A stretch of DNA of 64,000 nucleotides from contig NC_092859.1 of the NCBI RefSeq assembly GCF_032062135.1, forward strand, positions 24,675,437-24,739,436, written 5' to 3'. Position 1 is the first letter of the stretch. Each line of letters opens with the position of its first letter. The position numbers and the translations under genes are program-made. The notes under the pieces were generated by a model that did no database searches, was not told where the DNA came from, and saw nothing but the letters and a program-made list of their open reading frames with translations. Source of the DNA: Pyxicephalus adspersus (Eukaryota > Chordata > Amphibia > Anura > Pyxicephalidae). Positions 12,042-24,500 of this stretch are shown piece after piece.

Positions 12042-12143
12042 CTGATCTGGGGAGGGTTTGTGGTTGGTTTGGTTGGACTGGGCAGAAGACTTCAGGTGGT
12101 CGGCTTCATAGTTATCCGCCATTAGTTTCATCCTGTTCTGTGT
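12042..12143 (-). CDS. ERC1: ERC1 coding exon F (end of the rod; branch point for the a/b C-termini)
   Basis: This exon of 102 nt (34 codons) is phase 0 at both ends and has no start codon of its own. It reads TQNRMKLMADNYEADHLKSS, then AQSNQTNHKPSPDQ. The acceptor is CCCAACAG and the donor is GTATGATG. TQNRMKLMADNYE directly continues the KQQ end of exon E in all ERC proteins I recall. The NQTNHKPSPDQ end is the ERC1 form, and this is the strongest argument for ERC1 over ERC2. Transcripts diverge after PSPDQ: joining to 11511 gives the GIWA tail, while skipping it would lead to the longer ERC1a tail, which is not present in this window. Confidence 0.96.
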
Positions 12144-12469
12144 CTGTTGGGAAAGGAAAAGTAAAATTATGTTGGACATCTATAGTAACAATCACATTAT
12201 GCAGATAAAATCGTCTTCAATAAATCTTTTAAAAAGAAAAAAAATTAGGAAAAAAAGAAAACCGTTTTTTTATATGATTGAATTCATATTGCTCTTTAAC
12301 TTCTGCACACACACATTTGTAACTGAAAAGTCCACTCTCTAAGAGCTGTTCTTCTTTCAATTACATAGGTTACACATTTGATGAATATACCTAACTATAT
12401 CAGCAAAAATTTGCTGACATCCATGAGCTAATTTGATATCCAAATTCAACCTGTTTTCAGTAAAAAGCT

Positions 12470-12715
12470 GTGGTTGGGGATCTGTGTAAGTCACTTGGGT
12501 TTTCTCCATATCTGGTCAAACTATGCCTATATGGAGCTGGTTTTGTGAGCAGAGGCAATGTCATGCAGAAAGCACCTTCCTCAAACTGTTGCTAGAATGT
12601 TGGAAGCACGCAATTGTCTATTTTTTTTTTGTTGCTGTATCATATACAGTATCTTTCACTGAAGATACACACAATTTTTAAGGGGGGTCCACATACTTTT
12701 GGCCATTTGTATGTG
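12470..12715 (-). mobile_element. Tc1-like transposon remnant (internally deleted)
   Basis: On the minus strand this corresponds to the Tc1 transposase region around the second catalytic Asp (the 'HDNAPVHKA' neighbourhood), heavily mutated. In plus-strand terms AGGCAATGTCATGCAG and CCTCAAACTGTTGCTAG are diagnostic. At 12687 the terminal repeat follows: GTCCACATACTTTTGGCCA. The transposase body between core and end is missing, so it is a deletion derivative. Confidence 0.7.
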
Positions 12716-15700
12716 TATTTTTGTATATTTTTGCAGCCTGTGCCATGGTTCTGCCTTCTATTTGGACTAGGTGTGAACACACCAGTCAAGCCCACTTAGA
12801 GTTCATTCCTAGTCCTGGAAGTCTACCGATCCTACTTTCTTTTCTGACTATAAATCTGGTGTGTGGTAACTCAATAAAATTATTCAGGTCAGGAAATTAC
12901 ATCAACTACACAAAACAAGAAAAAAAAAATAATGACTTCCAAAAAAACACATAAATCTACTAAAAGATTCTTTTATGTGTATGTGGGAGTTCTTCTATAA
13001 TGCACAGGTTATGGCAACATAACAGCCGCCAACACCCCCGAAAAATAGTGCAACGGTGTCATCCATATATAACAAGTCCTGGAGTTTACAGCTGAAAGTG
13101 TACGTGGGACTTCAGACACAGGATGAGCACAGATGTGCTGGACAATCGTCCCCAGCTGGGCCAGGGGTTGCTGACAAAGCGATGTCACTCTCCAGGGGGG
13201 ACGAGAGTAAATATTACTTAATGTCCAAACTATTTCAACTTCAAATCTCTCCAGTAATATGGGGTCAGCTGTTTGTTTGCAAGGCTAATCATCCGAAACA
13301 ACATTCACCTTCTTATGCATACCAGGACAAAGTGATCCTTGGTATCGAAATTGCAAAAAGTATTAAAATTAAAATGTCCCAGCATTATGGCTAATGTAGA
13401 ACTATAAGGCAGGGCAGTGAAATAATGAGCTCTATAATTTGTTCTGAATACTTGTCTTGTTCTGTTGTACCTGAACAGACTCCTAAAATTTCTATTGGGA
13501 AATTGTTACAACTTGAGGATTAAAAGTCTGATGGGTTAAAATGAGGGGTAGGTGTAGAGTGCAAGAATATCACCTAACTTCAGACAAAAAAAAACTAATT
13601 AACATGGTTGTACCTATTGGTGCCATTTTACCAGCCAAGAACCTTTTCACAGAGTCTTAGAGGAACACAGAAAGTCTAGTATCTTTGGGTTACACAGCCA
13701 CCTTGGGGTCTGGATACTGGCAAACAATAAAAATATTGTAGGCTTCCCAAAGATAAGTCATCCTACTACCTGCATCTGTGCCCCTCAAAAGACTCCAAGA
13801 AAATTATTTCATATTAAGCTTTACAAAAAAATCATATTTACATCCATTGAAGGACACAGGAAGTCTGGGACTTCAAAAACAGTTCAACTGAGGGGTAGGA
13901 GACAAAAGCAAATTTAAAGAGGTCAGGAAGGATATCTCCAGAGAAGACAACCTGAAGACTCAAACATTTGAAACTAGAACCAGAAGGGACACCAATAAGG
14001 GCATAACTCAGGAATCCAAAGACTAGGCTGGGACGTGGAAGAAGGAGAGACCACACCTAATCTGCTTATTCTGAGGGTCTGTGATTATATCTTCCCTACA
14101 TTTCCAGCTTTATGAGGGGTTTTCACCACCCGAGCTGGAAGTATACTTTAATTTTATATTATGAAGAACACAACAGGGGAGCTAGAACATACAAAGATGG
14201 GTGGAGACCCGTAAAGCCCTCAATAAGATAGAAAGGGTTTGCATGTCTTGAATACTCTTTTTCTATAGTTCTCAAAGTCAGGCGCTAACTAAAAACTATT
14301 GAGTGCTATGCATTAATATTGCAATATGTATTATTTTTTACAGATTCCACTGTCCTATCTGCTCATTGGACTACTTGGAACAAATTGCGGACACTCAGTC
14401 TGAGATCACTCAGTCTGAGACCAACAAAACATCTTCCTGACTGCCCGTCAGCAGAAGATACTCCCACTGCAAGCCTGACTGCAACCCTCCCTTGGTGTTT
14501 GGAAAACACAATTTTTGTGTAATTGCAGCAGCTAAACTGAAATGCTTTTAAATACTTAAAAGAAACACAAATAGTGGGGTTGTTCTTATAAATTTGCCTG
14601 AAGCTAGTTTGTAAATGGGCAGATTTTTCTGTGTGGCGCCGATGGCCCTCGTCACAAGCTCATCTATCGTCTTGCTGGCCTTCTGATCTCATACTTGTGG
14701 AATTATGTCACTGTAGTAATTGCGACCTCATCTTAACTTGTGTAAACACAAATTAATAATTCTGTGTATGTACTTGGAAATGCAGATTGAGTAGCTGTTG
14801 CTGAGCTCTGGAGATCTCTATAAGCAAACACCAAGATGGTGAGATGAGAGAGTATTTCTGTCGATGGCGGAATTTGAAGAGACGAGGGTGGGTGTGAACA
14901 CTCCAAGATGTCCAAACTGTTGCAAGATTGGCCAAGTTTTAGTGTTCATCCAAAAAAAAATCCTTTAGCAATGGTTTGGCTAAACTAATAACAATATTAA
15001 TATATTTTTTTGCTTGCACGGTTGAATCCATTACCATAATACTTTTTAATATTTCTAATCTAGAATCTGGTTCCTGGATCTTGTATCTATGATAACACCT
15101 TTGAGAAGTCTCTCTGCTGAAAACTATGTGGGTCTATCCGAGTAACTACACTGTACAGTAGTACATTAAATCATGCACAGTATTATGTATTAAAGTAACA
15201 TATCCCATTCATTTCAAAAGGGCTGCTAGTGTACTGAAAAAGTTTTAAATCACCTGCAGATTATTGTCTTTCTCACAGTGTGGTTAAGAAGCTGCTGCAA
15301 GTTATTTAGAGTCTTCCTTATTTCTTGGCTTGAGAATGTCAAGCATCATCAATCAGGTTCTTTCCTTTCCAGCCTTATTATCCATGGCCACCTCTTTTCA
15401 TTAATTGAAATTCAGTTAATTCATTTATGAAGGATCAGTATCACATATGGGCAACACCACAACACTGTATTAGCAGTTTGATGATGGTGAAAAAGAGGAA
15501 CGAGGGAGAGCAAAATATAAGCAGATTAGAAAATTGCAGTTGGTTTTGAATCAGTTTTAAGCTATTTTTTTTAAAGTAACCCTACAGGATTTTGCAGTCT
15601 GCTGCAGTGAATTACAGCACATTGTAAACATATAAATAGATGAAACTTGCAGCAAAAGTTTTTGTTTTTACATGACAATCAATGCATTAAGTGGGGTGCA

Positions 15701-16609
15701 CTAAAGTGCAGGTCTGTTGCCATTTATTGTATATGAGCATTGGAATGCAATGCTCAAAGAACAGAACTGCAACAAATCACACGTTATGCCAATTGCTGCA
15801 ACACATACATTAAAAGGGATCATTTAGGAAGACATAGGCATTCTATATATATTTTTTCAAGTGTTCCTTGTGACAACAACAAAATAGAGTCAAAGGCAGC
15901 GGAAGAAGACCAGATCTAATTCTGGCGAGCCAATAGTTGAAAAAAGGGGAAAAAGTGAAATGCTGTGGGGAGCAGTAGGTGACAAAGTAGGGGGAACAGA
16001 TCGGGGAGGTCTGGCCCTGATGACAGAGAAATTACACAGACATTTTCACCACAAGAGGCCACAAACGGAACATCCTGACCGGCAGTGCAGAGGAATGCGG
16101 GAGCAGATCCAAGCCAGCGTGAAGCCTCCAGCTCCTAATCAAGAATTGCGCTACAGGGATTGGACTCACAGAGGAACTGGAAAATCATCTGAGAGTAGAG
16201 TAGATTTTTTTTTCTTTTTTGTTGATTTAACTGGGTGTACACATTTTCACTAACAAATTGGATGTATATAATAGAGAAAACGTCTGTTTTTTTATATAAC
16301 AAACACTAATAGTTGCAAAAATTATTAGGATATTTTAGGTCCATGTCCTGGTATATAGATGCAAGTTGGGAAGAATGATAATGAGAAAGGTGGACAAAAA
16401 TCCAATGACAACCTCCAAAGAGATTTAAATTGAATTCTTAGGTCATTTTCTATGTCTGATTGCACCGCCTGTTGCTTTTAAGTGACAGTGGGCTCAATGG
16501 AAGAAGACTGAGAAAGACTCTCTGTGACAACCCACAATGGCTCTGAGAAAGAACTTTTTCACAAGTCAGGTCAGCTTCATCAGGTGTGGGGGAAAAAATT
16601 AAAAAATAA

Positions 16610-16870
16610 ACACCATACCTAGTGTGAAACATGGAAGCGGCTTGATTATGTTTAGGATCTGCCTTACTCCACCTGGCACAGGTTGCCTTGAGTCTGTGCA
16701 GGAACAAGGAAATCTGAAGACTAACTAGAACTTTCTGGAATGAAATGTACACATCAGTGTCAAAAAGCTGTGTCTCATTTGCAGGTCATTGTTCTTTCAA
16801 CAGGATAATGGCCCAATGTGGAAAAGAATCTCTCAAGAGGTAGTTCTAGTCAGCTTAGTTGATTTTTGTA
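16610..16870 (+). mobile_element. Tc1-like transposase remnant
   Basis: The plus strand has GTGAAACATGGAAGCGGC, equivalent to the VKHGGGS motif of Tc1 transposases. About 170 bp later TTTCAACAGGATAATGGCCC is equivalent to FQQDNGP, around the second catalytic Asp. Stops and frameshifts lie between them. No intact ends were identified. Confidence 0.65.
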
Positions 16871-17969
16871 AAGCTAAATGCCTTTAAGAGATCAGGAAGG
16901 AATATTTTTTGTTGAAACAAATTAAGACATTCTTTTTTTTAAAGGCTTTTATAATTCTCTGGATCAAGCAGTGATTTTCAGTTTGGTATGTGTAGGTTTC
17001 CATTTTCATTTATATAGGATAGATACTCTGTATACTAACCAGTGTCATGGCTAGAATGATAACATCAGAAATGTCAGGACAACTTTTTCAGTAAAACACG
17101 TGCACAGAAATCAGCAACACTATGGCGGTTAGTTTAGAAATGATTGCACACATAACCAGTCGGTCTCTGGAGCTGAAATCCAAATGAGAACTGACCCAGT
17201 GTGTGAGCAGAGAGGACCTGGAAGCTTCTCCATCTGATGTCACCATGCAGTCTGCAGAATGTCACACACCCTGGATCACATCCCCATCGCACAAACTAAT
17301 GCCAGCATAAAACTGCCTGGCACGGACAGCTTTGGCTGCTGATTCATGAGCTACAGAGTGTCAGTGCTTGCACCATGCCAGCAGGGGGGTTACAGTGGGT
17401 GTCAGAGTGTCAAGCAAACTGCAGATGTGTAAAATGCCAGCCCTGCATTGGAGAAATAACAGAAGCATCAACGTGCAGGGTTAGCTTGCTGCAGTTCCAT
17501 AGGTCTTAATCATCTTAAAGTCAACATTCTAGTAACTTTACATGTACCTGAAACATCACAATATACATCAAAAGTATCAGAAAAGGTCTAACTTATATAA
17601 TTAAAAATCTTTGATTGAGCTTCAGAAAAAAAGCAGGAGACTCATTCTCAGGCCAAGTCTACATGGACTGTTTCCTCATTACAATATTTTGAAGTCCCAT
17701 TTATTTCAATAGGCCAGTTCACACCAGAGTGTTTGGGCTTTTTCTTACCGGGATGCAAAAACAGCCTGCATTTGGACAGAGTTCAAACACCTTAAAGCTT
17801 CTATACATGTTCCCTCTAAAATGAATACAGTGTTTATAAGTGATATCAGTGTAGATTTAGGCTTATTCTCTTCTCCAGTCCAGTAGTTTCATTTTGAAGC
17901 AAGTCACAAGATGAGTAGCTGCAGACTTATTATGGAAGTCTGCCAACAAGTCCCAAGAAACCAGTCTGT

Positions 17970-18297
17970 AAAGCTACATACAAACGTTGGATTTTTTGTT
18001 GGAAAGGATCTTTCAGGACTTTTTTCAACCAAAAAGACTGATAGATGCATGAATGAGCGCTGTACATACAGTGACGAGATGAGACCATATAGTTCTGCTA
18101 TATGGAGAGGGGGAGTAAAAGCAAGTGGCACCCTGCTGGGCTCTTTTCCCTTCACTTGCATAGTCGTTCATCGTTCATGCATCTGCCAGGACAGATCCAT
18201 GAACGACGCCAGACGAGCGTTGTACACACACCAGGTTCTCGTTTGGTACTAGCCCTGAAGTGATATTCATATGCGAATCGGACGTGTGTACGTAGCC
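17970..18297. mobile_element. hAT-like MITE copy 2
   Basis: Left end AAAGCTACATACAAACG and right end ACGTGTGTACGTAGCC. The subterminal hairpin is at the right end (GTTGTACACACACCAGGTT... to ...CGGACGTGTGTACGTAG), so it is inverted relative to the copies at 4463 and 63865. Core motifs are TTGGAAAGGATCTTTCAGG, ATGAATGAGCGCTGTACAT and GATCCATGAACGACG. Confidence 0.78.
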
Positions 18298-18417
18298 ACA
18301 TACCCCATTCACAAAAACTGTAGTATTGCTGGACAGAGACCACATCCAAACGTTTATAAAATAAAACCTTTGTAAAATTGTATATTCTATTATGAACATT
18401 TGGTGCCATTTTCCCAC

Positions 18418-18565
18418 CTGTTGTTTGAGTTGCTGAACCAGTCGGTCTTTCTCCCTCTTCAGAGATGCCACTTCTTCCTGTGTCTTTTTTTTTCTAGATG
18501 AGGACAGCTCCAGAAGTGCTATGTTGGCATCCTTTTCACTGATGGCAGCCAGGAGGGCCTCTTGC
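18418..18565 (-). CDS. ERC1: ERC1 coding exon E (internal; highly conserved rod segment)
   Basis: The exon is 148 nt: one base completing the Lys codon plus 49 codons, then a GTGGGA donor after CAG. The acceptor is CCCCACCAG. It reads QEALLAAISEKDANIA, then LLELSSSRKKKTQEEV, then REKDRLVQQLKQQ. This is the most diagnostic ERC-family segment here. LELSSS and VQQLKQQ favour ERC1 over ERC2 (from memory LELSAS and VHQLKQQ). RKKK is encoded by an uninterrupted A-run, so a one-codon length difference from other vertebrates is possible. The frame is intact. Confidence 0.96.
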
Positions 18566-18788
18566 CTGGTGGGGTAAAAAAACATATAGGTCTGAGTGAA
18601 AGGGGTGTAAACCACATTGATTTTATCCACTGCAAAAACACCAAAACCACCATACTGTACAAAATATAAAAATAAGAAATTATTAAACTAATTAAAAATA
18701 AGATACAAGATTATTACTTGTACACCCCAGTTGTCTGTAGCCCACGAATGGCTCTTGGTAATACCACCCAAACTGTAGCATAAATGCA

Positions 18789-18806
18789 CCCCCCCCCCCC
18801 CCCCCC
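18789..18806. repeat. poly(C) run, 18 nt
   Basis: A single uninterrupted C homopolymer after AAATGCA. Its length is probably unreliable in sequencing. Confidence 0.95.
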
Positions 18807-19424
18807 AAGCAATCTAATAGAAAGCAATAGAGCTTATAATTAACATACAATGTTTTCATGAATATTGCAGGTAATTACTTTATGTCAGGATGAACAGGAG
18901 AGCATTGGAAGGTTAGGAGGAGGGGCGTAGAAGGGCAGACAGTGGCAGTATCAAGAGAGTCTCAGAATAAGAACCCAACACTGGAAAATAAACTATGTTA
19001 AGTGGGGCTCTGACCTCTGCAAGAAGAGTGTTAACAGTCTGAAGGGCCTGGAGGATGTCAATTCCCCACAGTGGCTCAGTGTTACCAGAGTCTGTGAAAC
19101 TTGGTACTAGTAACATCCATCAACTCAGACAAGACGAGATGAGAGCATAGTTGAAAATGTTAGACACCCTGATACCAGTCAGGCTGGCTGAGAACCCAAG
19201 AAGGTGGTGGGGTAGGTATGCACACAAAATCTGACAACTGGAATGTCACAGTAAGATAAGTATATTTTTTATATTAGATTTTTTGAATGTTATTTCATTG
19301 ACAATTGCTAAGTCTTCACGCTATTCCTATATTCATACAACTATCAAAAGTTCTCATATATGTTTCATTACAGGTCATTGCAAGGTATCTCTGATCACTG
19401 GTATGGAGAAGGTATATGCCCAAG

Positions 19425-20315
19425 GAAAACAGGAGTTAAAGTTATAAAAGTATAGATTGGAGCAAGGAAACAGGGAGACAGGTGCCAGTAGAGACTGGAG
19501 CTGGGCGATAACATTACAGACACGAATATTAATATTATTAAAGATTATATAGCGCCAACATATTACACAGCACTGTACATTAAATAGGGACATAAAAGAT
19601 AACACAGGCCTGCAGCAGGAGAGGAGGAAATTGCTAACAATATAGGAGTATAGCAGAGAGATAGGTGATTGATGACAATACAGATCAGAAATTGGGGAAA
19701 ATTAATGCATGTTAGTAAAAGTCATAAAAGAGAAACATGATAGTAAACAGCATGTGCAAGAGGCTGTGTGACAGATGACAGTGCAGACAGGAATAGATAG
19801 GCATAGATACATAGGATAAAGACTAAACGTATTCCAAAAAGAAGAAAGCATTAGATATTATGATACAGGCAGAGGCAAGGAAGAAGGGTGAAATATGACA
19901 ATACAGGGTGAGGCAGGGTAAGAGATGACAGTATAGGTTGGAGCCAAGCGGAAGAGTAAGAAAGATGACAGAGACCGGAGCTAGGAGAAAGAGTGAGTGA
20001 TGATATTAGCTAGGAGAGGAGGTGAAAGATGACAGTACAATCATATTTCACTTTACTCCCTACTCTAGAAAGTAGACTGGAGCGGAAAGGAAGAGTTAAA
20101 GACCAGAAAACAAAAGTAAATTCTAGACCAGATCTGAAAAAAGGGCGAGAAAACAGTACTGTGTGTAGGTAGGAAGAGTGACAAATGTCAAGACAGAGCA
20201 GATGATAACAGTACAGCAGGAGTCAGGGAGGACATGTGGAAGTTGATAGCACATACCAGAGCTAGCGGAAAGTGTGAGGGATGACAGTACAGACTGGAGC
20301 TGGCATAAAGTGGAA
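19425..20315. repeat. Degenerate minisatellite, unit about 40 bp
   Basis: A recurring phrase close to GATGACAGTACAGACTGGAG followed by CTAGGAGGAAGAGTGAG appears about every 40 bp. Examples start near 19923, 19963, 20200, 20240 and 20280. Divergence between units is high. A reverse-oriented SINE tail is inserted at about 19533-19592. Purine-rich on the plus strand. No coding potential. Confidence 0.7.
19533..19592 (-). mobile_element. SINE/LINE 3' tail fragment, reverse orientation
   Basis: TTATATAGCGCCAACATATT followed by ACACAGCACTGTACA is the reverse complement of the tail shared with the elements ending near 31751, 24184 and 43945. Only the last about 60 bp is present, as in 5'-truncated retroposon insertions. 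Confidence 0.7.
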
Positions 20316-21243
20316 AGGAGAGCATAGACAACAGAAAAAAAGAGAAAAGGAGATAGCTATAGATAGCATTTGAGTCTAGATAAGGGAACCAGATCACAGA
20401 CCTGCCATTGCAGGGAGTATTTTCAGAAGCAGAGGTAGCTCCAGTGCAGGACATGGCCAATGCAGTACAGACCCTGTGACATACAGCAGGCCATTATGCT
20501 TTCCTGTACATGATAAAGCAGCAGGAGCATTCTCACAGTTTTCCATTACTGACAGATTTATCTGGACGTTACCGGGATGGAACGTGAAGTCATATGACCT
20601 AGTGGGACCCCACACATCCCTGCCTGTACTATTACATTCAGTGACTAAATCTTTTTAATGGTTTGTTAATCCTCCTGTCTGCCTGCAGAGTTACAAATTC
20701 CCGCAGGTAATTATGGTTGCTCTGCCATTGGCCAGCTGTTTACCTCTCAACTTTCAGGCAGACCTCTTCCTATATCATTCCCGGGTGAGCCCCTATACCC
20801 ATATCGCCCATCCCCCGGCAGCCCCACATTCCACAGCTGACAATCTGCAGAAAAGTGATGCTTCACTGGTCCAGTTCCAGAATCCAGGACATTAATCCTC
20901 AGACCCCTGCTAACTGAACCTTCCCAGGCGGAGGTCACGGTGCTGTCTGCCACATCACATGGCCAGTGAACAACTGCCTGAAAATAATTATGTTCTTTCA
21001 AGATTCTAAAGGAAACTACAGTCTTTGTTCGATATATAGACAAGTTATCAGTTCATTATATATAAAAAAAAAACAAATCAGTGTTAATTCTTTAAAAACT
21101 CTGTTTTAGAGATACAGTTTCATGTAGTTGGAAAAGGGGGGTGAGGGACATACCTAATACTCATAATTACACATGTAGTTTTAGCTTCTTGCTTAATAGT
21201 GCTGCACAATAGTTGTGCCTTGCTGATGCTCTTATCCAACTGT

Positions 21244-21576
21244 AAAGCCCTGTACAGATTAGATAGATGTCAGATGACTGTCAATGGAAACAATCTATTT
21301 TGTTCTAGTTTCTAGTGACAGATGAATGAACGAGGGCTGTTCACACAGCACTACTGTGTTCTCTGAAAGGAAGGAGGGGAGAGAGCGGCACCTTGCTGTG
21401 CTGTCCTCCATTGGAATGCACAGTGGTTGTTCTCAATTGGTCATTCACCAATCCGTTGCAGCAGATTGATAGATGTTGGAGGACTGCTGTACATGTGTCA
21501 GATGAATAAATGGTCATGCTGATCTCGGGTGAAAACCTATTTGTGGCACAACCATCTGTCGTGTGTACGTAGCTTT
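21244..21576. mobile_element. hAT-like MITE copy 3
   Basis: Ends AAAGCCCTGTACAG and CGTGTGTACGTAGCTTT. Internal family core includes GATGAATGAACGAGGGCTGT, GGAGGGGAGAGAGCGGCACC and a CATTCACCAATCCGTTGCAG block. More diverged than copies 1, 2 and 8. Confidence 0.65.
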
Positions 21577-22059
21577 GGTCTGGCAGACGGTGTTAAATAG
21601 TGAATGTTGTAATTCCGTATTTAATAGGCATTTAGTGGTTTTGCTACTAGAGTTCTATGTGTCTGGTAAATATGACTAACATACTATGTGCTGGCATTCA
21701 CCCTACAGCCAAAGTAACCCAAGGGTGTAGCTGCAATCTCCTGCACCAGCCATTAAGTGACACAGTATGATGGTTTCTCTTCCGGCAGGTGGGTGCAATG
21801 TATGTTTGGCTGACTCCAACAGAGTGTTTGCAGAGGACAGACACATAGCTGGGCAGCTGCAAGAACATTCCCCGCTAAGTTAATCTAGGGGGCCAAAGTG
21901 AGTTAATTGCTGTCTACGCAAACACATTTATTTACACTGCAAATATTTTACAGGCTGGGAGAGTGAGATGGATGGGAGATTGGAGGGTGACAGATCACTG
22001 TACAGGGCTCACTTCACGTCTCTAATGCTGAACGCCAAAAAGTCTCAGCGTCAGGAAGA

Positions 22060-22590
22060 GATGGTGACAGTTTTGAATGATAGCTCAATCAAGAGAAGGG
22101 CTACTGCACAATATCTACACCTATAGAATAAACACAAATACTCAGAATTGTACCAAGCATTTTGGCATTTATGATGGCTACTATGATGAATCCCTACATA
22201 CAGAAAAAGAACAGATCGTGATAATAACACCTGGTATACAGGACAAGAGAAGGGCAGCATTTTAATTTGCACGGGACATATACGAAGAATCACATCAAGC
22301 TTACAGAACAAGAGGAATACTACTGTGCACAGTTCAACATACAGAATAAGAAGAGATACTGAAAAGTTCAACCAGCGCACAGGACAACAGAAGTATTACT
22401 GTGCAGAGTCCATACATACAGAATAAGAACAGATACTGAAAAGTTCACTCAAGAAAGAGAAGCATGTTACATACAGAATAGGAGAGTAATAAGAATATTG
22501 AGAATAACACTCAGCAAACAGGACTGAAGTAGTGTTACTGTGCAGCATCCACACATACAGAATAAGAACTGATACTACCAACAGGTCCAT
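22060..22590. repeat. Degenerate tandem repeat, unit about 70-80 bp
   Basis: The phrase ACATACAGAATAAGAACAG followed by ATACTGAAAAGTTCA and, further on, TACTGTGCAGAGTCC recurs at 22337, 22414, 22469 (partial) and 22553, with weaker copies to the left. Irregular spacing indicates internal deletions. Confidence 0.72.
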
Positions 22591-23904
22591 TTATAAAGAA
22601 GTAAATTTCATATTCTACCCCCATTCTCTGGAGGAGCATCTTCCAGATCCGTGTGTTTTCAAGGACAATGATTTCCCATCATAATATGTTTGGTGAATAT
22701 CTAAATCAGGACTTTAAAAATAGTATCTGTTCAGTTCATTAAAATGTTTGTGCCTTCAATATATCTGCTTATAATAAAAAATTTTTTTATATAAATCATA
22801 ATCTATGTATAATGTGCTAAAAGACAATGTGCTGAAGAATTAGACTTATTCTTGTTTCATTGCACCACACATCAAGAAGTCCATACCGAAAAGGAGTTTG
22901 CCCTGCTTAGCACCCAGATAGATTGGTAACTCCAGTAAGTGTAACAGAGATTAATTCAGCCATCCAACACGAGGGGTTAAGTAACAAAAATCTTCAGTTA
23001 CTGGAGAAATTGTATAGCTCACTTCCACAAATAATGGAAAAGTAATTTTTTCCAGCAGCTCTAGTGTGAAAACAAAAATATCCCCAAGTGAAATAAAAAA
23101 AATCACCCAGAATAAATAAGTACCTATTTTCCTAAGTAGACAAAAATGCAAACAGGGCAAGAACATAGAAAGTTATTCTAAGGCCATATAGCCTGCAAAC
23201 TTATTTATAAACAAATCGCACAGTAAATTTATTCAATGAAGGTGATTGTTTATTCTTTTTGTGTGAATTGGGATGAAAGAATGTACTTGAATGGGAACTA
23301 GAGATGGGCGAATATACTTCAATGCAACAACCACCAGCCTTAAGTGTGCCTAATAGATGGAAAAAGAGACGTGTATCTGCAGGAAATCTTGTAAACCCAT
23401 GCTGTCTGTTATCAGTTACACTTTTGCAAGTGGCCCACAGAAAACTCCTCCTCCTCCATTAAAAGTAGTCCTGTCCTAAGGTGACAATTCTGCTCCTCTA
23501 CAGATACAAAACAGTGAATGAGCATTAGTACCCTGGACAGGAAGTGTGTTACAGGCAGGACCATATTCTATACCTCCTAATACGGGACTATAGGCTGTGT
23601 GTGTGTGTTTTTTTTTTTTTCTTTCTGGTGAGGAAACAGCACAGATTAACAGAACTCCATCTCTTCTTGTGGGAGGGAACACTGGACTCCATTGACGCCT
23701 AAAGATGGAAACCTCACCTGAAAGCTATTAAACGGATATTCCTGCAGGCAAATTCGTGTAACACAGTCCCCTCCCCCATTCCTTAAAAACGTTTGTGTAT
23801 CTGTTCCTAAACTGCAGCAAATAAGGCTGGTGGGTGCACAAGTTCAGGAGACTCAGAATTACACAAGCAAGGAATAAGCACATGTAAAACTACATGTGTC
23901 CGAT

Positions 23905-24020
23905 CACTATGATCCAGGATAAACGAAAATGCTCATCTCAGGTGAAAATCTGTCATGTGTACAGCGGTCCCCCGATGTTGTTCATCAATCAAGAATGACT
24001 ACTGTTCGCACTCCGGCCTT
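23905..24020. mobile_element. hAT-like MITE copy 4, left part (split by SINE tail)
   Basis: CTCATCTCAGGTGAAAATCT followed by GTCATGTGTACAGCGGTC is the hairpin-end region of the MITE family. It breaks off at the SINE-like segment 24021-24184 and the family core resumes at 24185. Confidence 0.55.
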
Positions 24021-24184
24021 CCCCCTAAATTGACCTTAGACTACATTAACCACATATGACTATAGTAGGGATTAGATTGTGAGCTCCTTTGAGGGACAGT
24101 TAGTGACATGACTATGGACCTTGTACAGTGCTGTGTAATATGATGGCGGTATATAAATACTGTGTAATAATATTAATAATAATA
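24021..24184 (+). mobile_element. 5'-truncated SINE inserted in a MITE
   Basis: It starts CCCCCTAAATTGACCTTAGA, matches the 3' half of the SINE at 9090 and 31477, and ends GCGGTATATAAATACTGTGT plus an (ATT)n tail. The tRNA-like head is absent. Confidence 0.75.
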
Positions 24185-24310
24185 CTGTGCTTATCTATAG
24201 TGAGCACAGCGCAGAACAGAACAGCGTTGTGTGTACACTGTTTGATTATCTGTCACTGGAAGGAATCATAAAAGATCATTTCCAGTGACAGTGATCTGAT
24301 GACTGTACAG
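24185..24310. mobile_element. hAT-like MITE copy 4, right part
   Basis: GAGCACAGCGCAGAACAGAA, CGTTGTGTGTACACTG and TCACTGGAAGGAATCATAAA correspond to the right part of the family. With 23905-24020 it makes one copy interrupted by the SINE. Confidence 0.5.
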
Positions 24311-24500
24311 GGATTAGGGGACTTGCTGTATGTATGCAGAGATCAGTGCTTTTCTGGGACACAGTAATGGAGTTGGCGTTTGCATAGCAGCCTACAAATT
24401 ACGTAAATGACATGTTAGTGCTAAAGGGACCCACCCAGTGCTAGGTGCATTCAGTAGATGAAATAGAGATGGGAAAAAAGCTGGAGGAATTCTGGCAAAT

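Larger units (their letters stand above)
12144..18417. other. ERC1 intron between exons E and F (6.3 kb)
   Basis: Bounded by GTGGGA donor (18417) and CCCAACAG acceptor (12144). It contains Tc1-like remnants at about 12470 and 16610 and most of a MITE (17970-18297). 13000-16400 and 16900-17960 show no gene and no repeat family I recognise beyond short homopolymers. Confidence 0.8.
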
